DNA of 64,000 nucleotides from positions 1 through 64,000 of the forward strand of contig NZ_QMIM01000010.1 of the NCBI RefSeq assembly GCF_003287355.1, read 5' to 3'. The position numbers and the translations under genes are program-made. The notes beneath the pieces were generated by a model that was given only the letters and a program-made list of their open reading frames with translations, had not been told where the DNA came from and did not search any database. This document shows positions 8,824-17,245 of the stretch, piece by piece. Numbering within the stretch: the stretch's first letter is position 1; every line of letters starts with the position of its first letter. Origin of the DNA: Halorubrum sp. 48-1-W. GTDB taxonomy: Archaea > Halobacteriota > Halobacteria > Halobacteriales > Haloferacaceae.

Positions 8824-8879
8824 CCGAGCCACCGAGCCATCGAGTCACCGAGCCGCCGAGCCACCGAGCCACCGAGCCG
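8824..8879. repeat. 8-bp tandem repeat, seven units
   Basis: Seven units of CCGAGCCA, with variants TCGAGTCA and CCGAGCCG, start directly after the TAA of the HTH gene. The array is non-coding in the annotated strand and could vary in length by slippage. Confidence 0.9.
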
Positions 8880-8919
8880 GTCGGCGGCCGATCCGACGAC
8901 GGCGCCGTCGGTTCGGGAT

Positions 8920-8928
8920 GATTTAAGT
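8920..8928 (+). promoter_or_regulatory. TATA box of coaD
   Basis: The TATA-like box ATTTAAGTT is centred 27 bases before the ATG at 8951, which fits a leaderless transcript. Confidence 0.55.
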
Positions 8929-8950
8929 TCTGCCCGCGCAACCCACCGAC

Positions 8951-9445
8951 ATGAACGTCGCGCTCGGCGGCACGTTCGACCCCGTCCACGACGGCCACCG
9001 GAAGCTGTTCGAACGGGCGTTCGAGCTGGGTGACGTGACCGTCGGCCTGACGTCCGACGAGCTCGCCCCGAAGACGAGACACGTCGAGCGGTACGTCCGT
9101 CCCTACGAGGGACGGAAGCGCGACCTCGAGGCCGAACTCGCCCCCCTCGCCGAGGAGTACGACCGGGAGTTCACGGTCAGACGGCTCGAGGAGCCGACCG
9201 GGATCGCCGTCGAGCCGCAGTTCGACGCGCTGATCGTCTCGCCCGAGACGAAGGACGGTGGAGAGCGGATCAACGAGATCCGGGACTCCCGCGGGTACGA
9301 CCCCCTGGAGGTCGTCGTCGTCGACCACGTCCCCGCCGTCGACGGCGAGCGGATCTCCTCGACGCGCATCGTCGCTGGCGAGATCGACGAACACGGGAAC
9401 CTCACTCCCGACCGCGAAGGGCGGGGTGCGACGCGACCCGAATGA
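8951..9445 (+). CDS. coaD: Phosphopantetheine adenylyltransferase, archaeal type
   Basis: The enzyme transfers AMP to 4'-phosphopantetheine in coenzyme A synthesis. The 164-residue protein begins MNVALGGTFDPVHDGHRKLF; the HDGH segment is the nucleotidyltransferase HxGH motif. ISSTRIVAGEI near the end is the second nucleotide-binding motif (ISSTxI). Archaeal CoaD is a separate branch from bacterial CoaD, and this length fits it. The stop overlaps the start of the next gene (ATGA at 9442-9445), so the two are likely translated together. Confidence 0.92.
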   Translation: MNVALGGTFDPVHDGHRKLFERAFELGDVTVGLTSDELAPKTRHVERYVRPYEGRKRDLEAELAPLAEEYDREFTVRRLEEPTGIAVEPQFDALIVSPETKDGGERINEIRDSRGYDPLEVVVVDHVPAVDGERISSTRIVAGEIDEHGNLTPDREGRGATRPE

Positions 9446-9921
9446 CACGACTTTCGCGGCTCCTCCTCGGCGAGGCGGGCTTCGAGCGGGCGGCCGTCTG
9501 GAGCGCGACCGGGTTCGCGCTCGCGTTCCTCGCGGTCGACGCCGTCGCCCCCGCCGCGCCGCTCGCTCCGACGCCCGTCGCGGTCGCCTGCGTGGCCGTC
9601 GCCGCGGTCGGCGTCGCGGGCTTCGCGCGGGTCGGCGGCGGACTGCTCCCGAGCGCCCTCCTCGCGTACGGGCCGGTCGCGGGGGCCCTTCTCGGTCGCT
9701 CCGGGCCCGAGATACGCCTCGTCGCCGGCGGCGGGATCACGGTCGGGCCGGGGAGCGGGGGGACCGTCGGAACCGCCCTCGCTCTCGTGGAGCCGCTCGC
9801 GCTCGCGCTCGCCGGGGCGGTCGCGGTCGGCGGCGTCGGCTACGCCGTCGGCCACGGGCTGAGGGTCGTGGGCGACCGGGGGGCCGAGGCGGACGCCGGT
9901 TCCGAACCCGTGGACGACTGA
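9442..9921 (+). CDS. Small multi-pass membrane protein, unknown function
   Basis: The 159-residue protein overlaps coaD by four bases. After a charged start (MTRLSRLLLGEAGFERA) it has about four Ala/Val/Gly-rich hydrophobic stretches, roughly residues 18-36, 42-60, 66-82 and 108-138. A soluble acidic tail follows. It has no residues suggesting a catalytic site. The tight coupling to coaD suggests co-expression, not necessarily shared function. I do not recognise a family. Confidence 0.7.
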   Translation: MTRLSRLLLGEAGFERAAVWSATGFALAFLAVDAVAPAAPLAPTPVAVACVAVAAVGVAGFARVGGGLLPSALLAYGPVAGALLGRSGPEIRLVAGGGITVGPGSGGTVGTALALVEPLALALAGAVAVGGVGYAVGHGLRVVGDRGAEADAGSEPVDD

Positions 9922-9995
9922 CCGTCCCCGCCGGTAGGAACGCAGGGCCACGGCGTTCCGTTCGGGGAACGTGGGCGCTGTTGAAATCCTATTCA

Positions 9996-10412
9996 TCAAA
10001 CACGTTATCGTTGAAACAGCTGGTCGCTGAAGACTGCTAATGGTACGGTCGTTTCGATCGAGATCGGGGTAAGTAGAACGGGATCGTTGCTGGCAGGGTG
10101 AACACGTCCAAAGCCCCAGTCGCTCGGTTCTACAGGGTAGCGAGCGCGATTTCGGTGAACGCGTCCAAAGCCCCAGTCACGAGGCGGGCGCACGCTCGTT
10201 GTGCTCCTCAGTCGCTCGCGTTGCTCGCTCCCTGCGGTGCTTACGTCGCCTGCGCCCGCCTCGTGACTGCCCCTTTGAATCCCGCCCCGCCCCGCACAGC
10301 ACCGCACCTCACACCTCCCCAGCCTCGTCGCCCGGCCTCCGCTTCGCTCCGGCCGGCCGACTCCCTCGCGGGCTCCTCGCGCCCGGAGGGCGCTCGGAGG
10401 CGCGCCACCGCG
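9996..10412 (-). repeat. Dispersed structured repeat, copy 2 (complete)
   Basis: Read on the minus strand, this copy has a GC-rich head (10412 to about 10270) closely matching copy 3. A perfect 19-bp inverted repeat follows (10251-10269 with 10174-10192) around a 58-nt core. The two boxes are at 10157-10180 and 10100-10123, spaced 57 nt as in copy 1, each containing GACTGGGGCTTTGGAC. A tail down to about 9996 includes CAGCTGTTTCAACG. A chance reading frame across it (10005-10307) matches one in copy 1, but the conserved features are stems and boxes. The rest of the 9922-10625 gap has no gene. Confidence 0.8.
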
Positions 10413-10625
10413 ATCGTTCGTTCCTTCATCTGTATTGAGCGATCCGTGATTTCCCTGTATTAACTACGACCGAGCCAAAACATATCACTTGTAGCAGATT
10501 TCAATAGAGACGGAACGTACCAGTTGTTGGCACGGTGATCGACGGCATTCAGTTCGATCGACCTGAACACTGCGGAATCCTTGCCGGTCGTTGTTCGTGT
10601 TTCGACCCTCCAGGCGAGCGACTCC
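10413..10625. other. Intergenic stretch, no gene seen
   Basis: This moderately AT-richer stretch lies between repeat copy 2 and the purC stop. ATTTCAATAG near 10497 is weakly inverted relative to TGTTGAAATCC near 9980, so element ends could lie there. I see no reading frame or convincing promoter. Confidence 0.4.
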
Positions 10626-11687
10626 CTACCCGTCCAGCGACCGGACGGTCGCGACCGCCTCGTCGACGGGGGGCGCGTCGAACCACTCGCTCCCGGTGTA
10701 GGCGTTCGCGCCGGCGGCGTACATCGCCGAGACCGCCTCGAGGACGTCCCCGGGGAGGTCGATCGGTTCCGCCTCGCACAGCTCGCGCCAGTCGGCGGTG
10801 TCGCGGTCGGCGACCGCCGCCTTCGCCTCGCCGACCGCTGTGACCCACTCGGGGTCGGCGCGTTTGTACCACTGGCGGACGACCTCCTTCGAGACCTGCT
10901 GGCCGTCGTACGAAAAGCGGTTCTCGTCGAAGGTGCCGACCACGTCGGCGACGCGGAGCTCGCCGTCGACGTAGAGACACTCGATCTTGCCGTCCTCGTG
11001 GACGAACCCGGCCGCCTCCGCGCGGTCGGTGACGACCCGGTTCACGTCGCGGGCGAGGTCTGCGAGCGCGTCGACGTCGGCCTGACCGGCGATCCGGTCG
11101 GCCTCCGCACGGGAGAGATACCGGTCCTGCTCCTCGTACTTCGTCGAGAACTCCACGACCGGGTCGGGGAGGTCGACCGACTCCGCCGGCCACTCCTCGA
11201 AGGGGAGACCGAAGTCGGACGGGTCGCGCCGGCTTCGGAGGCTGGACCCCACGGGGACCGTGTTGCGGAACACGACCTCCAGGGGGACGAGGTAGTTCTC
11301 CCCGCCGTCAGCGTGGAAGACGTCGTAGTCGTACCCCGCCTCGGGGCCGCGGTACGAGAGGTCCGGGACCTGGGTCAACTCGATCGCCATCTCCGTCGGC
11401 GGCGCGCCGGCCTCCGCGAGGGGGACGACCGCGTCCTCGGGGTCGTCCCCCGACTCGACGGTGACGGGGTCGACGACGCCACGGTAGTGCGTGGGGACCC
11501 CAGCGTCGGCCAGCCGTTCGAAGTTGAACGCGCCCATCACACAGAGGCTCGCACCCTTCCGCGGGATCGCGTCCGGCATCCGTCCCCAGTCGAACACGGA
11601 ATAGGCGTCGGTGAACGCGAACCGACCACGACCGAGGTCGTCGGGGGTCGCGGGCTCGACGACGCGGAACTCCTTGACGCTCGTCAT
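10626..11687 (-). CDS. purC: Phosphoribosylaminoimidazole-succinocarboxamide synthase
   Basis: PurC (SAICAR synthetase) condenses CAIR with aspartate in purine biosynthesis. Family marks in the 353-residue protein include [21 protein letters not shown] near the start (the ATP-binding and substrate loop), [10 protein letters not shown], and [27 protein letters not shown]. The last block holds the metal-binding aspartate and glutamates. The ATG at 11687 (MTSVKEF) is preferred over one eight codons upstream: a TATA-like ATTCATTT lies 28 bases before it. The protein is longer than bacterial PurC, as is usual in haloarchaea. It is monocistronic here. Confidence 0.93.
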   Translation of the reverse strand: MTSVKEFRVVEPATPDDLGRGRFAFTDAYSVFDWGRMPDAIPRKGASLCVMGAFNFERLADAGVPTHYRGVVDPVTVESGDDPEDAVVPLAEAGAPPTEMAIELTQVPDLSYRGPEAGYDYDVFHADGGENYLVPLEVVFRNTVPVGSSLRSRRDPSDFGLPFEEWPAESVDLPDPVVEFSTKYEEQDRYLSRAEADRIAGQADVDALADLARDVNRVVTDRAEAAGFVHEDGKIECLYVDGELRVADVVGTFDENRFSYDGQQVSKEVVRQWYKRADPEWVTAVGEAKAAVADRDTADWRELCEAEPIDLPGDVLEAVSAMYAAGANAYTGSEWFDAPPVDEAVATVRSLDG

Positions 11688-11857
11688 ACCGGATCCGCGG
11701 CCGCCTCCCAAATGAATCTTTCAGTTACGTGGTCACCTCGGTGACCCGGCGAGCGTATCGATCCACATCGATGGATCGGTTTGGGGAGACGGAGGTGTCG
11801 GAAAGTCGGGAAATCGGCATCGAAAGTCCCTCACACCCTCCCATCGCAGGTGGACGT

Positions 11858-12493
11858 ATGAACGAGACGAACGGGACGGGCGAGGAGACATCCGGGACGG
11901 GAGAGGTCGTCGTCCTCCGATACGGTCACCGACCCGGACGGGACGACCGCATGACGACGCACGTGGGCCTGACCGCGCGAGCGCTCGGCGCGGACCGGGT
12001 GATATTTCCGGACAACGCGGGCCAGTCGGCCGAGACGGTTCGAGGCGTCACGGACCGGTTCGGCGGCCCGTTCGGCGTCGAGCTCCGGGAGGACCAGCGG
12101 GCGATCGTCCGGAACTGGAGGGGGGTCGTCGTCCACCTCACGATGTACGGCGAGCGGATCCAGGACGTCGAGGGGGCGGTCCGAACGGCGGTCCGCAGTG
12201 ACGGGGAACCCGGCGACGTGCGGGACCTCCTCGTCGTCGTCGGCGGCGAGAAGGTCCCGTGGGCGCTCTACGAGCGGGCCGACTTCAACGTGGGCGTGAC
12301 CAACCAGCCACACTCGGAGGTCGCCGGCCTCGCCGTCTTCCTGGACCGGTTCTTCGAGGGCAACGAGCTCGACCGCGAGTGGGTCGACGCCGACCGCCGC
12401 GTGGTGCCCGAAGCGACCGGAAAGACCGTGGTCGACGCGGAGGGTGCGGGCGAAGACGTGGACGAAGAAGACGACGGCCACTCCGAGCGGTGA
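11858..12493 (+). CDS. trm56: tRNA (cytidine(56)-2'-O)-methyltransferase (aTrm56)
   Basis: This archaeal SPOUT-class enzyme methylates the ribose of C56 in the tRNA T-loop using S-adenosylmethionine. The 211-residue protein carries VVLRYGHRPGRDDRMTTHVG near residue 17. Later it has LLVVVGGEKVPWALYE and NVGVTNQPHSEVAGLAVFLD, the trefoil-knot SAM-binding segments of the family. The ATG at 11858 follows AGGTGG by a few bases, a plausible Shine-Dalgarno site, and no TATA box sits at the leaderless position. The open frame upstream lacks family resemblance. The C-terminus is a short acidic tail. Confidence 0.92.
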   Translation: MNETNGTGEETSGTGEVVVLRYGHRPGRDDRMTTHVGLTARALGADRVIFPDNAGQSAETVRGVTDRFGGPFGVELREDQRAIVRNWRGVVVHLTMYGERIQDVEGAVRTAVRSDGEPGDVRDLLVVVGGEKVPWALYERADFNVGVTNQPHSEVAGLAVFLDRFFEGNELDREWVDADRRVVPEATGKTVVDAEGAGEDVDEEDDGHSER

Positions 12494-12562
12494 GCGGACC
12501 CAGGACCGAAACGGGCGACGAGGCTCCGACAGTCAGCACTCGTCTTTGGAGTCACACCGTCC

Positions 12563-14017
12563 CTACTGCCGGTCGACGACCTCCGGCGTTCCACCCAGGA
12601 TCCCGCGCAGGTTCGACATCGGCTCGCCGACCGTGATCCCGTCTTCCGTGATCCGGAACTCGCGGATCGTCCGCTCGAAGTCGCTGGTTCGCTTCTTTAA
12701 TACGCCGATCGCCTTCCGCATCTCCCCGTGTACCTCCAGGTGGCGCAAGAAGACGATGTTGTCCGCGAGGTAGCTGACGTTCTCCATCGTCGCCTGGAAC
12801 TCGCCGGTGACGTTCCGCGTCTCGTCGATGAAGATGGCAGTGGCACCCATGTTCTTGAGGTAGCGTCCGAGCGCGTGCATCTGCTGGAGCATCGTGTCGT
12901 CCTCCCCCCGGAGCGTGAGGCGGTACCCCGCGATCCCGTCGATCATCACGATGTCGGCGTTCCGCCCTTCGACCTCCTCGCGAACCATCCGAGCGAACTC
13001 TTGGGGCGACCGTTCCAACGCCTCCACCTCGTTCACCTGGAGGGTTCCCTTCTCGATCATCCGGTCGACGGGGATGTCGACCGCCCGCGACCGGGTGAGG
13101 AACGTCCCTTTCGTCTCCTCGAAGAGGTAGATGACCGAGCGCTCCCCCCGCTCGGCGGCCGCCTTCATGAACTGCGTCGACAGCGTCGTCTTTCCGGCGC
13201 CGGTCGGACCGCTGATGATGTTGACGGTCCCACGTTCGATCCCGCCCGCGAGCAGCTCGTCGATCTCGGGGATCCCCGAGGAGACCGTCTCGAGGTCGTA
13301 CTCGCCCACGTGCTCGCCCGGCTGGAGGGCCGGATAGACCTCGATCCCACTGTCGGTGATGCGGTAGGCGTGATCGCCGCCTTGCGTGGAGGACCCGCGG
13401 AACTTCGGCACCCGAATCGACTTGCCGTACAGCTCGGTTTCCAACACGACCGTCCCGTCGGTGATGAACTCGAGGTCGTCGGTCGGCATCGACGACGTGT
13501 CCTGGACGGTGAACAGCACGGTCGCGTTCCGCTCCTTGAGGAACCGCATGAATCCGACGACCTGTTTGCGGAACTGGTAGTCGTCGTCGGTCAGGAACCG
13601 CAACTGCGTCAGGGGGTCGACGACGACGCGGTCCGGGTCGACCGCCGTGACACCCTCGACGATCCGCTCCGTGAGTGTCTCCCGTTCGACCTCCGAGGGA
13701 GCGAACACCTCGTAGGACTGCCCGTCGGTGAAGACGGCCGCGCTCGGGCTCAGATCGAGGAAGTCGATCGAGTCCGTGTCGAACCCGAGGGCAGTGGCGT
13801 TCGCCGTCAGGTCGTCGAGGTCCTCCTCGAGATTGATGAAGAGGGCCGTCTCGTCGTGTTCGACGCCCTCGGCGAGGAAGTGAAAGCCGAGGATCGTCTT
13901 TCCGCTCCCCGCCCGCCCGCTGATCATGTAACTCCGCTCCGGAACGAGCCCGCCGGCGAGGACCTCGTCGAGGCCAGCGACGCCCGTTGAGAGTCGCTCG
14001 GGCAGTGGTGGTGACAT
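12563..14017 (-). CDS. KaiC-like RecA-superfamily ATPase with two domains
   Basis: The 484-residue protein has two tandem KaiC domains. The first has Walker A GRAGSGKT at residues 34-41 and paired glutamates in FINLEEDLDD. The second has GPTGAGKTT near residue 270 and FEETKG. Both carry the Walker A lysine and the catalytic glutamate pair, so both may hydrolyse ATP. Haloarchaeal KaiC-like proteins usually act in signal transduction and are not tied to a KaiABC clock; no kaiA or kaiB is present. The start is 49 bases from the divergent LOV histidine kinase and they share a TATA region, so joint regulation or partnership is plausible. Confidence 0.9.
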   Translation of the reverse strand: MSPPLPERLSTGVAGLDEVLAGGLVPERSYMISGRAGSGKTILGFHFLAEGVEHDETALFINLEEDLDDLTANATALGFDTDSIDFLDLSPSAAVFTDGQSYEVFAPSEVERETLTERIVEGVTAVDPDRVVVDPLTQLRFLTDDDYQFRKQVVGFMRFLKERNATVLFTVQDTSSMPTDDLEFITDGTVVLETELYGKSIRVPKFRGSSTQGGDHAYRITDSGIEVYPALQPGEHVGEYDLETVSSGIPEIDELLAGGIERGTVNIISGPTGAGKTTLSTQFMKAAAERGERSVIYLFEETKGTFLTRSRAVDIPVDRMIEKGTLQVNEVEALERSPQEFARMVREEVEGRNADIVMIDGIAGYRLTLRGEDDTMLQQMHALGRYLKNMGATAIFIDETRNVTGEFQATMENVSYLADNIVFLRHLEVHGEMRKAIGVLKKRTSDFERTIREFRITEDGITVGEPMSNLRGILGGTPEVVDRQ

Positions 14018-14040
14018 CCCGTAGACCCTTCGGCGGGCGG

Positions 14041-14048
14041 TTATATAA
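14041..14048. promoter_or_regulatory. Shared palindromic TATA element between KaiC-like gene and LOV kinase
   Basis: TTATATAA is a perfect palindrome. It is centred about 27 bases from the minus-strand ATG at 14017 and about 22 bases from the plus-strand ATG at 14067. It is a clear leaderless promoter for the KaiC-like gene and possibly works in both directions. Confidence 0.6.
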
Positions 14049-14066
14049 ATGGATAATGCTTAGTGG

Positions 14067-15569
14067 ATGTGGACGCTCCTTTTATTGGACATGGGATCGG
14101 GTTCCGAGGACGTCGAGGCGGGAGCGAGCCACGGCACCTCCGAATCAGGGGACTCGTCCACTCTGCTGTTGTTCGTACGGCCGGGTCGGGACCGCGAGCT
14201 ACTCGAAGCGGCGCTGTCCGGCCGGTACCGGATCGAGACGGCGACGGACGTGACGGCGCTCGAGTCGGTCTACGACTGCTGTCTCCTCGACGTGGACGGA
14301 TTCCGACGGGCGGCGGACGCGATCGAGTCGAGACGGGAGCGCGCGGAGCCGGCCTTCCTCCCGTTCGTCCTGTTGATACCCGAAGAACGGAGCGACCGAT
14401 ACGTGGAGAACGCGTGGGACCGCGTAGACGACGTCATCGACCTCCCGGTGAAACGCGCCGAACTGGCGACCCGAATCACGAACCTGGTCGAACGGCGGGA
14501 GGCCTCTCGACGGCTCGCGGAGCGCGAACGCCTCCTCACGGAGACCGTCGAGGAACTCGAATTGAAGGATCGGGCGATAGACGAGGCGCCGGTCGGGATC
14601 ACGCTCGCGGAGCCGGGATCGGGGGACGATCCGCTGGTTTACATGAACGCCGAGTTCGAACGGCTGACGGGGTACGGACCGGAGATGCTCGGCGAGGACT
14701 GCCGGTTCCTCCAGGGCGAGGAGACCGACGATGAGACGCGGGCGACGATCCGGGAGGCGATAGACGCCGAGGAACCGGTTTCCGTGGACGTCCTGAACTA
14801 CCGGGCGAACGGCCGGAAGTTCTGGAACCGGCTTACGGTCGCGCCGATCCGTGGCGAGGACGGGACCGTCACGAACTACGTCGGGTTCCAGACTGACATC
14901 ACCGACCGGAAGATCCGCGAGCGGAGACTGGAGGTGATGAACCGGGTGCTCGACCACAACCTCCGGAACAAGATGAACCTCATCGACGGGTACGCGGAGC
15001 TCCTCCGCGAGGAGCTCGGCGACGAGTATCGGAAGCCGCTCGAGGTGATCTCCGAGACGGCGGACGACCTCATGCGGATCGCGGAGGCGGTACGGAAGAC
15101 CGACCACACGCTGTCCGTGACCGATCCCTCGGGTCCCCCGATCGCGTTGTGCGACCGGCTCTCTGAGCTCGTGAGTTCGTTCGAGGGACGGTATCCGGAG
15201 GCGAGGATCGACCTGTCCGTTACCGCAGACGACCCGCTCGAGGTGACCGCAACCGGACTGTTGACGGCGATCGAGGAGGGGATCGATAACGCGATCAAAC
15301 ACAACGACGACCCGCACCCGTCGGTCGAGATCCGGGTCGATCGTCCGGTGTCACAGTGGATCGAGATCGAGATCGTCGACGACGGGCCCGGTATCCCGGA
15401 CGATGAGACGTACGTGCTCAAGGGAGGTGAGACCTCGCTGAAGCACGCTGACCGGCTCGGGATCTGGATGATGTACTGGGTCGTGAACGCGTTGGGCGGC
15501 GACCTCTCCCTGTCCACCCGCGAGGGACGTGGAACGACCGTTCGGTTGTCCGTCCCGGCGGAGCCGTGA
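14067..15569 (+). CDS. LOV-domain sensor histidine kinase with receiver-like N-terminus
   Basis: The 500-residue protein has a divergent receiver-like domain (about 30-140), a PAS/LOV domain (about 165-283), a histidine-acceptor helix pair with DHNLRNKMNLI (His297) and a C-terminal ATPase with EEGIDNAIKHN, DDGPGIP and GRGTTVRL. The LOV domain keeps all residues needed for a flavin photosensor. GEDCRFLQG supplies the adduct cysteine Cys212 and Gln216; LNY supplies Asn244, FWN Asn254 and VGFQ Gln275. It is therefore probably a cytoplasmic blue-light-responsive kinase. The ATG at 14067 could be replaced by the one at 14091. The gene is divergent from a KaiC-like ATPase. Confidence 0.88.
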   Translation: MWTLLLLDMGSGSEDVEAGASHGTSESGDSSTLLLFVRPGRDRELLEAALSGRYRIETATDVTALESVYDCCLLDVDGFRRAADAIESRRERAEPAFLPFVLLIPEERSDRYVENAWDRVDDVIDLPVKRAELATRITNLVERREASRRLAERERLLTETVEELELKDRAIDEAPVGITLAEPGSGDDPLVYMNAEFERLTGYGPEMLGEDCRFLQGEETDDETRATIREAIDAEEPVSVDVLNYRANGRKFWNRLTVAPIRGEDGTVTNYVGFQTDITDRKIRERRLEVMNRVLDHNLRNKMNLIDGYAELLREELGDEYRKPLEVISETADDLMRIAEAVRKTDHTLSVTDPSGPPIALCDRLSELVSSFEGRYPEARIDLSVTADDPLEVTATGLLTAIEEGIDNAIKHNDDPHPSVEIRVDRPVSQWIEIEIVDDGPGIPDDETYVLKGGETSLKHADRLGIWMMYWVVNALGGDLSLSTREGRGTTVRLSVPAEP

Positions 15570-15615
15570 GGATCGACTACTGTCGCCATCGACGAGTCGG
15601 GACCTCCCGAGCCCC

Positions 15616-16605
15616 CTAGAGCGTCCGTTTCGACCGCAGTCTCGCGAGCCGTATCCGCGCCTCCTGTCGGCTCGTCCCGCGCACCCGGCCGGTCTCGTCG
15701 TCGGCCATCGAGACGAGCGAGAGCCGGTCGAAGAGCGGCGGCCAGTCCCCTGCGCCGGCGGCCTCGCCTGCGAACGCGACCGCGTTCGCGAGCCCGGCGC
15801 GTTCCGCCTCGCCGACGCGAGCCACCGCGACGTCGCCGGCGCGCCGGCGACCGGCGACGAACAGGCGGTCGCCGACGACCGCCGGGACCCACGCCGGGAG
15901 CGTGACGATCCAGACGAGCAGGCCGACGACGGCGTACGCGGGTGCCGGGATCCGTTCGCGGTCGGGCTCGTACCCGTGGATCCGGTTGACTCGACGGTCG
16001 GCGGGGTTCCGGTCGGTCCGCCTGCCGACGAGCAGGGTCGCCACGAGCGTCACCGTCTCGACGACGACGAGGCCGGGCAGAGCCGCGGTCGTGAACCCCG
16101 CCTCCCGCGTGCGTAGTCGGACCAACGCGTGACGCAACGCGGCGTCGCGGTCCCCCGCCGGCAACGAGAGGAGCCGCGTGGAGACGACGAGCCGCGGCCC
16201 CCGGTAGCCGTCTGCGACGGCGACGTTGGCCGCCTCGGCCCGGACGGCCGTGACCGGCGGGGGATCGATCCCGACCGCCTCCGCTATCGCGTCGACGCGC
16301 GAGTCGACGAACGCCGCGGGGCGGTCGTCGAGGTCGGCAGGGGGGAGCCGATCGATCCGCCGATCGACAAGGACCGGCCCGAGCACGGCCGAGACCGCGG
16401 GCCCGACAACGACGGCTGTGAAGAGGCCGACGACGACCCCGCCGACGTCCAGTCCGACGAGGACGCCGCCGACGTCGAGGAGCCACGCGAGCGGGACGAT
16501 CGGGACCGCCGCGATGACGACCGGGACGACCGCGAGCGCGAGCGCGCCGACGACTGTGGACGCCCGTTCGATCGCGGACGCCCGTTCGATCCGACCGGAG
16601 TTCAT
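15616..16605 (-). CDS. M48-like membrane protein lacking the zinc motif
   Basis: The 329-residue protein has two hydrophobic segments near the N-terminus (VVGALALAVVPVVIAAVPIV and a following Val/Gly-rich one) and two later ones (after residue 150 and near 215). The layout, and the segment GPRLVVSTRLLSLPAGDRDAAL, resemble HtpX/M48 peptidases. Where the family has HExxH it reads RHALVRL, so the zinc-binding motif is gone. It is likely a pseudoenzyme or a very divergent relative, not an active protease. The ATG at 16605 (MNSGRIERA) is chosen because the region upstream belongs to the divergent tfe promoter. The family assignment is moderate. Confidence 0.6.
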   Translation of the reverse strand: MNSGRIERASAIERASTVVGALALAVVPVVIAAVPIVPLAWLLDVGGVLVGLDVGGVVVGLFTAVVVGPAVSAVLGPVLVDRRIDRLPPADLDDRPAAFVDSRVDAIAEAVGIDPPPVTAVRAEAANVAVADGYRGPRLVVSTRLLSLPAGDRDAALRHALVRLRTREAGFTTAALPGLVVVETVTLVATLLVGRRTDRNPADRRVNRIHGYEPDRERIPAPAYAVVGLLVWIVTLPAWVPAVVGDRLFVAGRRRAGDVAVARVGEAERAGLANAVAFAGEAAGAGDWPPLFDRLSLVSMADDETGRVRGTSRQEARIRLARLRSKRTL

Positions 16606-16687
16606 ACGCGAACCCCGTGACTTGGGCGGCGTATAGCTCTGGCGGAGCGGGCTGAGATCGGGACCGAGGTCGTGGTCCCTTTCGGAG

Positions 16688-16696
16688 CTTTTAACC
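16688..16696 (+). promoter_or_regulatory. TATA box of tfe
   Basis: CTTTTAACC lies 25-33 bases upstream of the ATG at 16721, consistent with a leaderless message. Confidence 0.5.
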
Positions 16697-16720
16697 CCGC
16701 TCCGCCGCCATAATTCCGTA

Positions 16721-17245
16721 ATGGCTTTTGAGGACCTGTTGAACGACCCCGTCATCCAGAAGTACCTCCACGAACTCGTGGGACCGACGGGGATGCCGGT
16801 CGCGGCCGCGCCCCCGGACGGCGAGGTGACCGACGAAGAGTTGGCCGAGGAGCTCGGGTTGGAGCTCAACGACGTCCGCCGCGCACTGTTCATCCTCTAC
16901 GAGAACGACCTCGCCACCTACCGGCGGGTCCGCGACGAGGACTCCGGCTGGCTGACGTACCTCTGGACGTTCCACTACGACAACATCCCGGAGAACCTCC
17001 AGGAGGAGATGTACCGGCTCCTCGACGCCTTGGAGGAGCGCGAGGAGTACGAGCGAACCCACGAGTTCTACCTCTGTGAGGTGTGTTCGCTCCGCTTCGA
17101 GTTCGGCGAGGCGATGGACTTCGGCTTCGAGTGTCCCGAGTGTGGGTCGCCGCTCGACGCGATGGAGAACGACCGGCTCCGCGAGGCGATGTCGATGCGT
17201 CTCGAGGAGCTCCGGGACGAACTCAACGCGGATGTGACCGGCTGA
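16721..17245 (+). CDS. tfe: Transcription factor E, alpha subunit
   Basis: TFE helps open archaeal promoters together with TBP, TFB and RNA polymerase. The 174-residue protein has an N-terminal winged helix (MAFEDLLNDPVIQKYLHELV through LAEELGLELNDVRRALFILY). A C-terminal zinc ribbon follows with CEVC and CPEC around residues 119-142, then a charged helix. The length and order are those of archaeal TFE-alpha. The stop codon overlaps the start of the DUF2110 gene by one base (TGATG), so they form an operon. Confidence 0.95.
   Translation: MAFEDLLNDPVIQKYLHELVGPTGMPVAAAPPDGEVTDEELAEELGLELNDVRRALFILYENDLATYRRVRDEDSGWLTYLWTFHYDNIPENLQEEMYRLLDALEEREEYERTHEFYLCEVCSLRFEFGEAMDFGFECPECGSPLDAMENDRLREAMSMRLEELRDELNADVTG

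Noticed and set aside
9979-10520. Possible terminal inverted repeats (TTGAAATC near 9982 and its complement near 10497) around repeat copy 2
   Set aside because: Only about eight bases match, and equivalent ends are not evident at copies 1 and 3.
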